Position numbers and translations under genes: made by a program. A stretch of 10,518 bases of DNA from Methanobacteriota archaeon (GTDB lineage: Archaea > Hydrothermarchaeota > Hydrothermarchaeia > Hydrothermarchaeales > BMS3B). The notes beneath the pieces were generated by a model. That model made no database searches. It had not been told where the DNA came from and saw only the letters and a program-made list of their open reading frames with translations. The stretch covers positions 1-10,518 of the forward strand of contig JAADFH010000005.1 in the NCBI GenBank assembly GCA_013152995.1. Reading direction: 5' to 3'. This document shows positions 1 to 5,502 of the stretch, one piece after another. The stretch's first letter is position 1. Every line of letters begins with the position of its first letter.

Positions 1-724
1 CCGTCAGGTGCTCTATCCTGCCCGAGCTGTCCTTGTTCATGTACAGGCGCACATTCATTGAGTTAACCCTGCCAAAGAAGTAGTCAATACCTTTCTCAAA
101 CCCCGCCTCGGTCATGGCGGTAATCACCTGCTCCGGAAGCTCGCTGGTCCTGCAGCCGCAGAGTGCACCGCAGGTCTTCTGAAGCGCCTTCACCTTCTCG
201 GCAATCTCTGCGAACACCTCCGGAGGGGCTGCAACTATCAGCTCCGAGTCCCTGTAGCCACCCAGCATTCTTGCGCCTCCGCACAGGAAGCTCACGTTCG
301 CACTTCCGCTCTTCAGGGGCTCAGCCACAGCCTCGCCGCACACCGCTATCTCGCCGGCGAACCTTGCGTTTATGCCGCCGAGCATGGCGGCGATCTCCAT
401 AACCTGCCTCGGGGTGGCTATCATCAGCACAACATCCGCATCCTCAAGCTTCTCCGCAGGTGCCACGAGCACCGCTTTTGTTTCAGCGGGCTGAATTCTG
501 GGCTGCAGGTCCAGGTAGCGCGGCTCCTGGAATCCCAGTGCGATAAGCGAAAGGTGGCACTCCTCATCCTCAGCCCGCACTGTCTCACCCCGCGCAGCCC
601 TCATCACAAACTCGCAGAACTTCCCCCTCCTCTCCGGAACAGGGTAGCCCTGGGGAATCTCCCTGAAAAGCTTCACACCCACTAAGTGGTATCTGCTCCC
701 GAAGTACGCTCTTATCTCCTCCAT
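1..724 (-). CDS. DUF169 family protein, C-terminus cut by window edge
   Basis: The frame is open from an ATG at 724 down to position 1 (241 codons, no stop), so the C-terminus lies outside the window. The translation opens MEEIRAYFGSRYHLVGVKLF and contains GFQEPRYLDLQPRIQP, which I recognise as typical of DUF169, a family of unknown biochemical function common in archaea and anaerobic bacteria. Cysteines stand out: one in GKFCEFV, one in DEECHL, one in FLCGGARMLGG, and a cluster KTCGALCGC near residues 186-192. I see no signal peptide or membrane segment. The start lies 3 bp after the tusA-like stop, with GAGG upstream, so this is the last visible gene of the thrC-moaD-ykgJ-hesA-tusA operon. 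The cysteine cluster and the context suggest a metal- or sulfur-linked role, but that is inference. Family call fairly sure, function unknown. Confidence 0.8.
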   Translation of the reverse strand, partial: MEEIRAYFGSRYHLVGVKLFREIPQGYPVPERRGKFCEFVMRAARGETVRAEDEECHLSLIALGFQEPRYLDLQPRIQPAETKAVLVAPAEKLEDADVVLMIATPRQVMEIAAMLGGINARFAGEIAVCGEAVAEPLKSGSANVSFLCGGARMLGGYRDSELIVAAPPEVFAEIAEKVKALQKTCGALCGCRTSELPEQVITAMTEAGFEKGIDYFFGRVNSMNVRLYMNKDSSGRIEHLT

Positions 725-727
725 GGC

Positions 728-973
728 TCAGTCCTCAAACTTCGGTACCACTATGTATATCTCGTAGGTTCGCTCATCTATCTTCCTGATCTCCTTCACC
801 ACGTACCCCCTGCCCTCCTCCTCCAGGCTTCTCGGTATGCTCTCCACCGCCGGCGGGTAATCCACGATAACCTTCAGCTCTCCTCCGCCAGCATAGCCCA
901 GCTCCTCAGCCTTGATCTTTGTGTAGACAAAGGTATCCGGGCACTTCTCTCCCCTCAGGTCAAGCGTCTCCAT
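728..973 (-). CDS. TusA/SirA-like sulfur carrier protein
   Basis: An 81-residue protein that begins METLDLRGEKCPDTF, matching the TusA/SirA/YedF fold signature (LDLRGxxCP near the N-terminus). Cys11 would be the persulfide-carrying residue. Classical TusA has CPxP; here the motif is CPDT, so the second proline is replaced by threonine, marking a variant subgroup. The remainder predicts the usual beta-alpha-beta-alpha-beta-beta pattern and ends in acidic KFED. TusA proteins accept sulfane sulfur from desulfurases or rhodaneses and hand it to partners such as DsrE or DsrC. The ATG at 973 has GGAGGTG five bases upstream, encoded in the end of the E1 gene, and the E1 stop is 2 bp before it, so the two are translationally coupled. 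Family call is good; the partner is inferred from the operon. Confidence 0.85.
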   Translation of the reverse strand: METLDLRGEKCPDTFVYTKIKAEELGYAGGGELKVIVDYPPAVESIPRSLEEEGRGYVVKEIRKIDERTYEIYIVVPKFED

Positions 974-975
974 GC

Positions 976-1779
976 CTACACCTCCTGCTCATCCGTGGCT
1001 ACAGCGCACACCTCATCCACTGGCTTCGGCACAAACTTCTCGCCGCAGGCTGTGCACTCCTGCCTCCTGTGCACCCTCACCTTGTCAAAGCTCATCGTCT
1101 CCACGTTTATAATCAGGAGCGAGTTCTTCAGTCCTATCTCCAGCCCCGCCAGATAGCGTATAGCCTCCGTAGCCTGGATGGCTCCAACTATGCCAACAAC
1201 CGAGCCCAGAATCCCAGCCTCCCTGCACGTGGGCACCATCCCGGCGGGTGGCGGCTCGGGGAAGACGCACCTGAAGCATGCGGTCTCTCCTGGAATTATG
1301 CTCATCGCCCTGCCCTCGTACATGAGTGCAGCGCCGTGGAATAGCGGGATTCGCAGCACAGCAGCGGCGTCATTCACCGCATACCTCACCGCGAAGTTGT
1401 CGGTCCCATCAACTATTGCAGAGTAGCCCTTGAGCAGCTCAAAGGCGTTGTCATAGGTAATCTTCTCACACACCGCCTCAACCTTTATCTCCGGATTTAT
1501 CTCCATCAGCCTCTCCGCCGCTGCCTCAGCCTTCAGCCTGCCCTGCTGCTCCGGGGTGTACAGGAACTGCCGGTTCAGGTTGCTCAGCTCAACCCTGTCA
1601 AAGTCAAACAGGTGGATTTCTCCCACACCGGCGAGAGCCAGGTAGGTTGAGACAGGGCAGCCGAGACCTCCAGCCCCTGTAACCGCTACCTTAGCCTGCT
1701 TCAGCCTGAGCTGCTGCTTTGTGCCGAAGTCAGGCAGTATGAGCTGTCTTGAGTACCGCTTTATCTCATTGAGGTTCAT
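976..1779 (-). CDS. HesA/MoeB/ThiF family E1-like adenylyltransferase
   Basis: A 267-residue E1-like enzyme that would adenylate the C-terminal glycine of a ubiquitin-like sulfur carrier, here very probably the MoaD/ThiS-like product two genes upstream. Visible motifs: N-terminal RYSRQ (8-12); nucleotide-binding GAGGLG (35-40); DFDRVELSNLNRQ (59-71) carrying the conserved Asp, Asn and Arg; DGTDNF (124-129); zinc ligands C168/C171 and C242/C245; and the probable thioester/persulfide cysteine C185 in TCREAG. Length fits MoeB/ThiF proteins without a rhodanese domain, so sulfur must come from elsewhere, plausibly the TusA-like protein encoded next. A tail of about 22 residues follows the last zinc pair and holds one more cysteine. 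The ATG at 1779 has GGAGG six bases upstream and overlaps the ykgJ-like gene by 14 bp. Naming it moeB, thiF, hesA or ubaA would need phylogeny. Confidence 0.92.
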   Translation of the reverse strand: MNLNEIKRYSRQLILPDFGTKQQLRLKQAKVAVTGAGGLGCPVSTYLALAGVGEIHLFDFDRVELSNLNRQFLYTPEQQGRLKAEAAAERLMEINPEIKVEAVCEKITYDNAFELLKGYSAIVDGTDNFAVRYAVNDAAAVLRIPLFHGAALMYEGRAMSIIPGETACFRCVFPEPPPAGMVPTCREAGILGSVVGIVGAIQATEAIRYLAGLEIGLKNSLLIINVETMSFDKVRVHRRQECTACGEKFVPKPVDEVCAVATDEQEV

Positions 1780-2233
1780 CCTTAGCCTCCTTCAGGTACT
1801 CCTTGATTTCTCTCACGAACTGGCTGCCAAGAGCCTCCATGCGCAGCTCAAACTCTTCACCCAGCGGCTCACCCCTGCCAATGCCCGGGCAGTCCTCTGC
1901 GCAGCGCATCCTGAGCACCAGCTCATCCGCATATATCAGCCCGTCAAACAGGAAGGGGTACATCCTGCAGGAGATGGGCTTTACACCCAGGCTGTGGAGC
2001 TCGCACTCAAGCTGGCTGTTCAGGAATATGCACTTACCTGCTCTCTCCTTCAGCCTGAACAGTCCCCGCTCAGGCTTGAGCACCGCAAACTCCTCCGGCT
2101 TCATACCTGTAGCCTTGGCAATCCTCTCTATCCCCTTGGCAGTCACCACCCTGCCACCTGTGCAGCACTTAGCGCCGCACTCCCTGTAGACGCAGGTGAA
2201 CCTCTCAACCTTGCCAGGTGAATAAATCAGCAC
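1766..2233 (-). CDS. YkgJ/UPF0153-type cysteine-cluster (zinc/iron-chelating) protein
   Basis: A 155-residue soluble protein with a cysteine array typical of the YkgJ (CxxxCxxCC, UPF0153) family. Near the N-terminus is C14-x4-C19-x3-CC(23-24), followed by C68, C77 and C89 in the contexts GKCIFL, LECELH and ISCRMYPF, the last being a family hallmark. Two more cysteines (C111 and C115) sit in MRCAEDCPG. The family is presumed to bind zinc or an iron-sulfur cluster and has no settled reaction. The start is GTG at 2233, chosen because GGAGG lies 7 bases upstream and the moaD-like gene ends 3 bp before it. Its position between the sulfur carrier and its E1 enzyme suggests work in the same pathway, perhaps as a redox, metal-delivery or processing partner. 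That is inference from context only. Confidence 0.85.
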   Translation of the reverse strand: MLIYSPGKVERFTCVYRECGAKCCTGGRVVTAKGIERIAKATGMKPEEFAVLKPERGLFRLKERAGKCIFLNSQLECELHSLGVKPISCRMYPFLFDGLIYADELVLRMRCAEDCPGIGRGEPLGEEFELRMEALGSQFVREIKEYLKEAKDEPQ

Positions 2234-2236
2234 AGC

Positions 2237-2506
2237 TCAGCCTCCGGACACCGCTGGCAGAATGCTTATAACGTCGTCCTCCTCAACCTCTGTATCAAGC
2301 CCCTTCTTGAACCTCACATCCTCGTTGTTGTGGAAGATGTTTATGAACTGCCTTATCTCTCCGTTCTCAACCACCTTCTCCAGGAATCCAGGCTTCTGCC
2401 TGTCTATGTTCTCCAGCACCTCTCTCACCGTCTTTCCGCTTGCTTTTATCTCAGGTCTGCCATCGCTGAACTTCCTCAGCGGAGTTGCCAGCCTGACGGT
2501 TACCAC
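2237..2506 (-). CDS. MoaD/ThiS-like ubiquitin-fold sulfur carrier
   Basis: An 89-residue beta-grasp protein ending ...ILPAVSGG. The C-terminal Gly-Gly is required for adenylation by an E1 enzyme and conversion to a thiocarboxylate. The sequence begins VTVRLATPLRKFSDGR and ends with the EEDDVISILPAVSGG pattern typical of MoaD. It does not have to serve molybdopterin: neighbours are a threonine synthase-like PLP enzyme, an E1 and a TusA-like protein, and no moaE or thiamine gene is present. Relatives such as CysO and HcyS feed sulfur into amino acids through PLP enzymes, while archaeal SAMPs act as protein modifiers; both remain possible. The start is GTG at 2506, with GGAGGTG five bases upstream inside the last thrC codons; the two genes overlap by 7 bp. 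Family call strong, pathway inferred. Confidence 0.9.
   Translation of the reverse strand: MVTVRLATPLRKFSDGRPEIKASGKTVREVLENIDRQKPGFLEKVVENGEIRQFINIFHNNEDVRFKKGLDTEVEEDDVISILPAVSGG
2241..2245 (-). promoter_or_regulatory. Ribosome binding site of the ykgJ-like gene formed by the moaD Gly-Gly codons
   Basis: GGAGG here is made of GGA and the first two bases of GGC, the two terminal glycine codons of the moaD-like gene. It sits 7 bases before the GTG at 2233 and so decides that start. Seen directly in the sequence; its use as a Shine-Dalgarno site is inferred from complementarity to archaeal 16S rRNA. Confidence 0.7.
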
Positions 2507-3741
2507 ACTACCACCTCCTTCTTCTGCTCAATAAGCTTCCTGAACTCCTCCAGGTCAGCCTTTATCACGGGGGGCTCCTGCAGGTAGCTGTGCAGCACAT
2601 CCTGGGTCTTCAGACCGTTCCCTGTGATGTAGGCAACCACCCTCTCGTCCCTGTCTATCTCGCCCTCCTCCACCAGCTTCTTCAGGGTGGCTATCACCAC
2701 ACCACCTGCGGTCTCGGTGAATATGCCCTCCGTCCTCGCAAGCAGCTTTATACCCTCAATTATCTCCTCATCGCTCGCAGCTCCGGCGGTGCCGTCGGTC
2801 TCCCTGATTATCTTCAGTGCATAGCTGCCATCTGCAGGATTGCCTATGGCGAGGCTCTTCTCTATGGTTTTTGGCTTCACGGGCTTTATCGCGCTGCCTG
2901 TGCGGAAGGCTGTTGTAACAGGCGAGCATCCCTCGCTCTGGGCAGCGGTCATCCTGGTGTCTGCCTGCTCAATCATTCCGAGCATCTCCAGCTCCTTCAG
3001 TCCCTTGTACACCTTCGTCAGCAGGGAGCCACTTGCCACTGGCACCACCGCCCTGTCCGGAGCCTCCCAGCCAAGCTGCTCCACCACCTCGTAGCCCAGC
3101 GTCTTTGAGCCCTCCGCATAGTACGGGCGCAGGTTGATGTTCACAAAACCCCAGTTGTAGTAGCCCGCTATCTCGGTGCACAGCCTGTTCACATCGTCGT
3201 AGTTGCCCTCAACACTCACCAGCCTGGGTGAGTAAGCTAAGGTCTGCACCACCTTCCCCAGGTTCAGGTTGGCTGGAATGAATATGTAGCACTTCAGCCT
3301 CGCCTTTGCCGCATGGGCGGCAACGCTGCTCGCCAGGTTGCCAGTGGAGGCACAGCCAACAGTATCAAACCCGAACTCAATGGCTTTGCTGACCGCCACG
3401 CTCACAACCCTGTCCTTGAAGGAGAAGGTGGGATTTACGGAGTCGTTCTTTATGTAAAGCTCTCTTATTCCCAGCTCCTCCGCCAAGTTATCTGCCCTGT
3501 GGAGGGGTGTAAAACCTGCGTGAAGGTCAACTATGCAGGAGCTCGCGGATACCGGAAGAAGCTCACGGTAGCGCCAGAGCGTCGGGGCACGCTTCTGTAT
3601 CTTCTCCACACTGATGCTGTCTTTTATGACCTCATAATCATACTCAGCCTCCAGAGGTCCAAAGCATTCCTCGCAAATGCTCAGCGCCTCTGCAGGATAT
3701 CGCTTTCCGCAGTTTCTGCAACGCAGACCTGTAAGAGTCAT
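2500..3741 (-). CDS. thrC: Threonine synthase-like PLP enzyme with zinc ribbon
   Basis: A 413-residue fold-type II PLP enzyme. Threonine synthase converts O-phosphohomoserine to threonine and phosphate in the cytoplasm. Visible: an N-terminal zinc ribbon C8-x2-C11...C23-x2-C26; the PLP lysine K109 in PTFSFKDR; an asparagine-containing ASTGNLASS loop; and C-terminal YITGNGLKTQD, all usual for thrC. About 30 residues follow, ending KKEVVVW. I chose ATG 3741 over the longer start at 3780 because GGTGAT lies just upstream and a TATA-like element covers 3780. The 7-bp overlap with the moaD-like gene and the following E1 and TusA genes make a sulfur-accepting role possible, such as O-phosphohomoserine plus thiocarboxylate sulfur giving homocysteine. 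The family also contains plain threonine synthases, so the assignment of substrate is open; membership is sure. Confidence 0.85.
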   Translation of the reverse strand: MTLTGLRCRNCGKRYPAEALSICEECFGPLEAEYDYEVIKDSISVEKIQKRAPTLWRYRELLPVSASSCIVDLHAGFTPLHRADNLAEELGIRELYIKNDSVNPTFSFKDRVVSVAVSKAIEFGFDTVGCASTGNLASSVAAHAAKARLKCYIFIPANLNLGKVVQTLAYSPRLVSVEGNYDDVNRLCTEIAGYYNWGFVNINLRPYYAEGSKTLGYEVVEQLGWEAPDRAVVPVASGSLLTKVYKGLKELEMLGMIEQADTRMTAAQSEGCSPVTTAFRTGSAIKPVKPKTIEKSLAIGNPADGSYALKIIRETDGTAGAASDEEIIEGIKLLARTEGIFTETAGGVVIATLKKLVEEGEIDRDERVVAYITGNGLKTQDVLHSYLQEPPVIKADLEEFRKLIEQKKEVVVW

Positions 3742-3773
3742 TGCATCACCGTGATGGTGGGGACATCTAACAT

Positions 3774-3802
3774 TATGCATATTTTCTGTAATCTCAAATT
3801 AC
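3774..3802 (-). promoter_or_regulatory. Probable promoter and dyad upstream of the thrC operon
   Basis: Reading the minus strand, an A-rich BRE-like stretch (GAAAA) leads into palindromic TATGCATA (3774-3781). A start of transcription about 25 bases downstream, near 3752, would leave a leader of about 10 bases before the ATG at 3741. Immediately upstream of the BRE lies an inverted repeat GTAAT-N5-ATTAC (3788-3802), placed where an archaeal regulator could bind. Positions are seen; function is inferred. Confidence 0.45.
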
Positions 3803-3812
3803 TGCAGGTAAT

Positions 3813-3838
3813 CAAAAGACAGAAAAACAGAAAGGGGG
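3813..3838 (-). terminator. T-rich terminator after ferredoxin gene
   Basis: On the minus strand the ferredoxin stop is followed within about 15 bases by CCCCC, TTT and then runs of five and four T separated by CTG and CTG. There is no stable hairpin. Such oligo-T tracts terminate archaeal RNA polymerase. It separates the ferredoxin transcript from the thrC operon promoter. Confidence 0.55.
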
Positions 3839-3851
3839 TGGAGCAACTCCC

Positions 3852-4040
3852 TCAGCAGGAGCTGTGGGAGATTGCCCCCTCTGGGCATGCCTCGGTGCAG
3901 GCGCAGCACTCCACGCAGTCGTCCAGGTTCACGACGGTGCTCTTGCCCTCGTCGTTCATCTCGTACACCGACGACGGGCAGGCATCCACACAGGTGCCGC
4001 AGCCCGCACACAGATTCTCGTCAATGCTTATCTCAACCAT
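3852..4040 (-). CDS. 2[4Fe-4S] ferredoxin
   Basis: A 62-residue cytoplasmic low-potential electron carrier. Two motifs are complete: C11-x2-C14-x2-C17-x3-C21-P and C42-x2-C45-x2-C48-x3-C52-P, giving two [4Fe-4S] clusters. An additional cysteine C46 lies inside the second motif, where relatives usually have glycine, and the protein ends in a cysteine (C62). The longer reading frame could begin at GTG 4082, but I chose ATG 4040 because GGAGG sits 8 bases upstream and the TATA box at 4088-4095 predicts a transcript start near 4066, downstream of that GTG. The gene is monocistronic, between tRNA-Leu and a T-rich terminator. The redox partner cannot be told from the sequence. Identification as ferredoxin is firm. 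Confidence 0.93.
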   Translation of the reverse strand: MVEISIDENLCAGCGTCVDACPSSVYEMNDEGKSTVVNLDDCVECCACTEACPEGAISHSSC

Positions 4041-4087
4041 GCTATCTTCCTCCTGTGTCTCCTCCAAAAACTCAACCTGCACATGCT

Positions 4088-4095
4088 TATTTAAA
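4088..4095 (-). promoter_or_regulatory. TATA box of the ferredoxin gene
   Basis: TTTAAATA on the minus strand, preceded by a purine-rich CGAAAAG that resembles the archaeal BRE. It lies 48 bases upstream of the ATG at 4040, giving a leader of roughly 25 bases that contains the GGAGG ribosome binding site. Confidence 0.7.
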
Positions 4096-4110
4096 CTTTT
4101 CGGAGAGGTA

Positions 4111-4193
4111 TGCGGGGGGTGGGATTTGAACCCACGAAGGCACTGAGCCAGCAGATCTTAAGTCTGCCCCCTTTTCCGCTCGGGCACCCCCGC
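4111..4193 (-). tRNA. tRNA-Leu (anticodon UAA)
   Basis: On the minus strand an 83-base tRNA folds with a 7-bp acceptor GCGGGGG/CCCCCGC (4187-4193 with 4112-4118), discriminator A at 4111, T stem GTGGG/CCCAC around TTCAAAT (4119-4135), and anticodon stem GCAGA/TCTGC around loop CTTAAGA. The anticodon TAA (4158-4160) reads UUA and, by wobble, UUG leucine codons. A long variable arm lies between the anticodon and T stems, as expected for leucine tRNA. CCA is not encoded and would be added enzymatically. I see no intron. Confidence 0.95.
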
Positions 4194-4221
4194 GTGCATA
4201 GCCACTGCAAGAAGCCTCACA

Positions 4222-4231
4222 TGCTTAAAGG
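4222..4231 (-). promoter_or_regulatory. Possible TATA element for tRNA-Leu
   Basis: CCTTTAAGCA on the minus strand lies about 30 bases upstream of the tRNA 5' end, the usual distance for an archaeal TATA element. It includes the TAA stop codon of the agmatinase-family gene (4225-4227). Weak match, called mainly from spacing. Confidence 0.4.
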
Positions 4232-5058
4232 TTCTCAGCCCGCACGAGAGCCTTCAGCACCAGCTTTGCCGCCACCACGGGTGTGTAGCGGTCAGCAGCG
4301 GGCACAACCTCGGTCACATCCAGAGCAGCAAGCTTAGCGTGCCTCAGGAACTCCAGCACCCTGAGCGCTTCAGAGTAGGAGTAGCCGGGGGGCTCGGGGT
4401 TTCCCACACCCCTCGCCTCCTTAGGGTCAAGAAAGTCCATATCAATGCTCAGGTAGACCCTCCTGCCCCTGGTGAGCCTCACCAGCTCCTCTGCAAGCCC
4501 TGCAGAGCTGTGCTCCCCGAACTTCAGCAGCCTCACTCCGAGCCTCTCCGCATCCTCAAGCTCCTCCCTGCATGCGCTCCTCACGCCGGCAACCACGGTC
4601 TCGCACTCCAGCGCCTCTGCAGCCCTGCGCAGCGCACAGGCGTGCGAGAACCTGTTACCCAGGTAGGAGTCCCTGAAGTCCAGGTGCGCATCAAGCGCAA
4701 CAAGCACCTCAGCATTCACCGCGGGAGCTGCAAAGGCTGTGACGGTGTGCTCGCCTCCAAGCAGCACGGGCACAGAGCCAGAGGAGGTTATAGCTCTCAC
4801 CGCCTCCTCCGTGCAGCTCGCCGTAGCCTCCGCGCTGCCAAAGCTCACCTCAACATCTCCAGCATCAGAGATATCAATCTCCAGCAGGTCCACGCCCTCA
4901 AGCAGGTCGTAGTCCTCAATTTCAGCCGACGCTGCTCTTATCGCAGCAGGTGCCTCCCTGGCACCTGAAATGTAGGTCTGGGAGGAGTCGTAGGGCACGC
5001 CAAGAACCACGTATCTGCCATCAGCACCCTGTCGCCTTCTTCCGAAAGTGAGGAGCAC
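4225..5058 (-). CDS. speB: Agmatinase-family ureohydrolase
   Basis: A 277-residue manganese ureohydrolase that would hydrolyse agmatine to putrescine and urea, or in some archaea N1-aminopropylagmatine to spermidine and urea. The metal site is complete: H104 in GGEHT, D123/H125/D127 in DAHLDFRD, and D206/D208 in SIDMDFLDP. NRFSHA (135-140) and GNPEPPGYSY match the substrate loops of SpeB rather than arginase. Length is slightly short for the family (about 285-305). The start is GTG 5058, one base after the aIF5A stop (GGGTG upstream), so the genes are cotranscribed. The pairing makes sense because spermidine donates the aminobutyl group for deoxyhypusine on aIF5A. Family sure; the exact substrate is not decided by sequence. 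Confidence 0.87.
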   Translation of the reverse strand: MLLTFGRRRQGADGRYVVLGVPYDSSQTYISGAREAPAAIRAASAEIEDYDLLEGVDLLEIDISDAGDVEVSFGSAEATASCTEEAVRAITSSGSVPVLLGGEHTVTAFAAPAVNAEVLVALDAHLDFRDSYLGNRFSHACALRRAAEALECETVVAGVRSACREELEDAERLGVRLLKFGEHSSAGLAEELVRLTRGRRVYLSIDMDFLDPKEARGVGNPEPPGYSYSEALRVLEFLRHAKLAALDVTEVVPAADRYTPVVAAKLVLKALVRAENL

Positions 5059-5059
5059 C

Positions 5060-5455
5060 TCAGCGCACCCTCGTCAGCTTGCGCCTGCCCATAGCCACTA
5101 TGTACTCAACCTCTGCGCCCTCGGTGAGCTCACCCTCAATCTCTCCCTCCCCCGGCATCTTGGTCTCAAACATCTCGTAGTTCTCCAGGTCCATTATCTG
5201 AACGGTGTCGCCCATTATTGAAATCACCTGCCCCGTGCGGCGCTCAATCACCGGAAACTCCACCTTGGCATCCACTGGAGCCACGAGTGTGCGCTTTACA
5301 CCATCAAAAAGCCCTATGCCCACCACGTTAGCCTTCGCATGCCCGTGCTTGCCCGTCTTTGCAGTGGAATAGCTCACCACCTTGCAGGGCTCGCCATCAA
5401 TCAGCACATACTTGCCAACCTTGATTTCTCTGACCTCTCCACTCCTGGTTGACAT
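5060..5455 (-). CDS. eif5A: Translation factor aIF5A
   Basis: A 131-residue archaeal homologue of eIF5A/EF-P that binds the ribosome and relieves stalling at difficult peptide bonds such as proline runs. The N-terminal SH3-like domain carries the exposed loop TAKTGKHGHAK, in which K36 is the lysine converted to deoxyhypusine or hypusine. It is followed by an OB-fold domain with QIMDLENYE and a C-terminal RRKLTRVR. Length equals the archaeal norm. The ATG at 5455 has a strong GAGGAGGT site seven bases upstream (5463-5470). No TATA box is evident in the 47 bp behind the dsrC stop, which is mostly a T-rich tract, so expression may rely partly on readthrough from dsrC. Transcribed with the agmatinase-family gene. 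Confidence 0.97.
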   Translation of the reverse strand: MSTRSGEVREIKVGKYVLIDGEPCKVVSYSTAKTGKHGHAKANVVGIGLFDGVKRTLVAPVDAKVEFPVIERRTGQVISIMGDTVQIMDLENYEMFETKMPGEGEIEGELTEGAEVEYIVAMGRRKLTRVR

Positions 5456-5470
5456 GGCTCAGACCTCCTC

Positions 5471-5500
5471 AAAAAACAGAGAAAAAAGAGGGGAAAGGGG
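5471..5500 (-). terminator. T-rich tract after dsrC
   Basis: The minus strand directly after the dsrC stop reads CCCCC-TTT-CCCC and then two runs of six T separated by CTCTG, without a hairpin. This fits an archaeal oligo-T terminator for dsrC. It runs straight into the aIF5A ribosome binding site, so it could also throttle readthrough into aIF5A-speB. Confidence 0.5.
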
Positions 5501-5502
5501 GT

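Noticed and set aside
163..402. Plus-strand and minus-strand short frames inside the DUF169 gene
   Set aside because: Arginine/serine-rich shadows; the DUF169 frame is open throughout and carries family motifs.
2237..2506. MoaD proper (molybdopterin synthase small subunit)
   Set aside because: Not excluded by sequence, but no moaE or other molybdenum-cofactor gene is present, and the neighbours favour amino-acid or general sulfur transfer; kept as MoaD/ThiS-like.
4041..4082. GTG 4082 as ferredoxin start
   Set aside because: It lies upstream of the predicted transcript start, and the added 14 residues do not resemble ferredoxin N-termini; ATG 4040 has GGAGG.
3313..4146. 277-codon plus-strand open frame across thrC, ferredoxin and part of the tRNA
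   Set aside because: No recognisable motif, and it crosses two well-supported genes, an intergenic promoter and a tRNA on the other strand.
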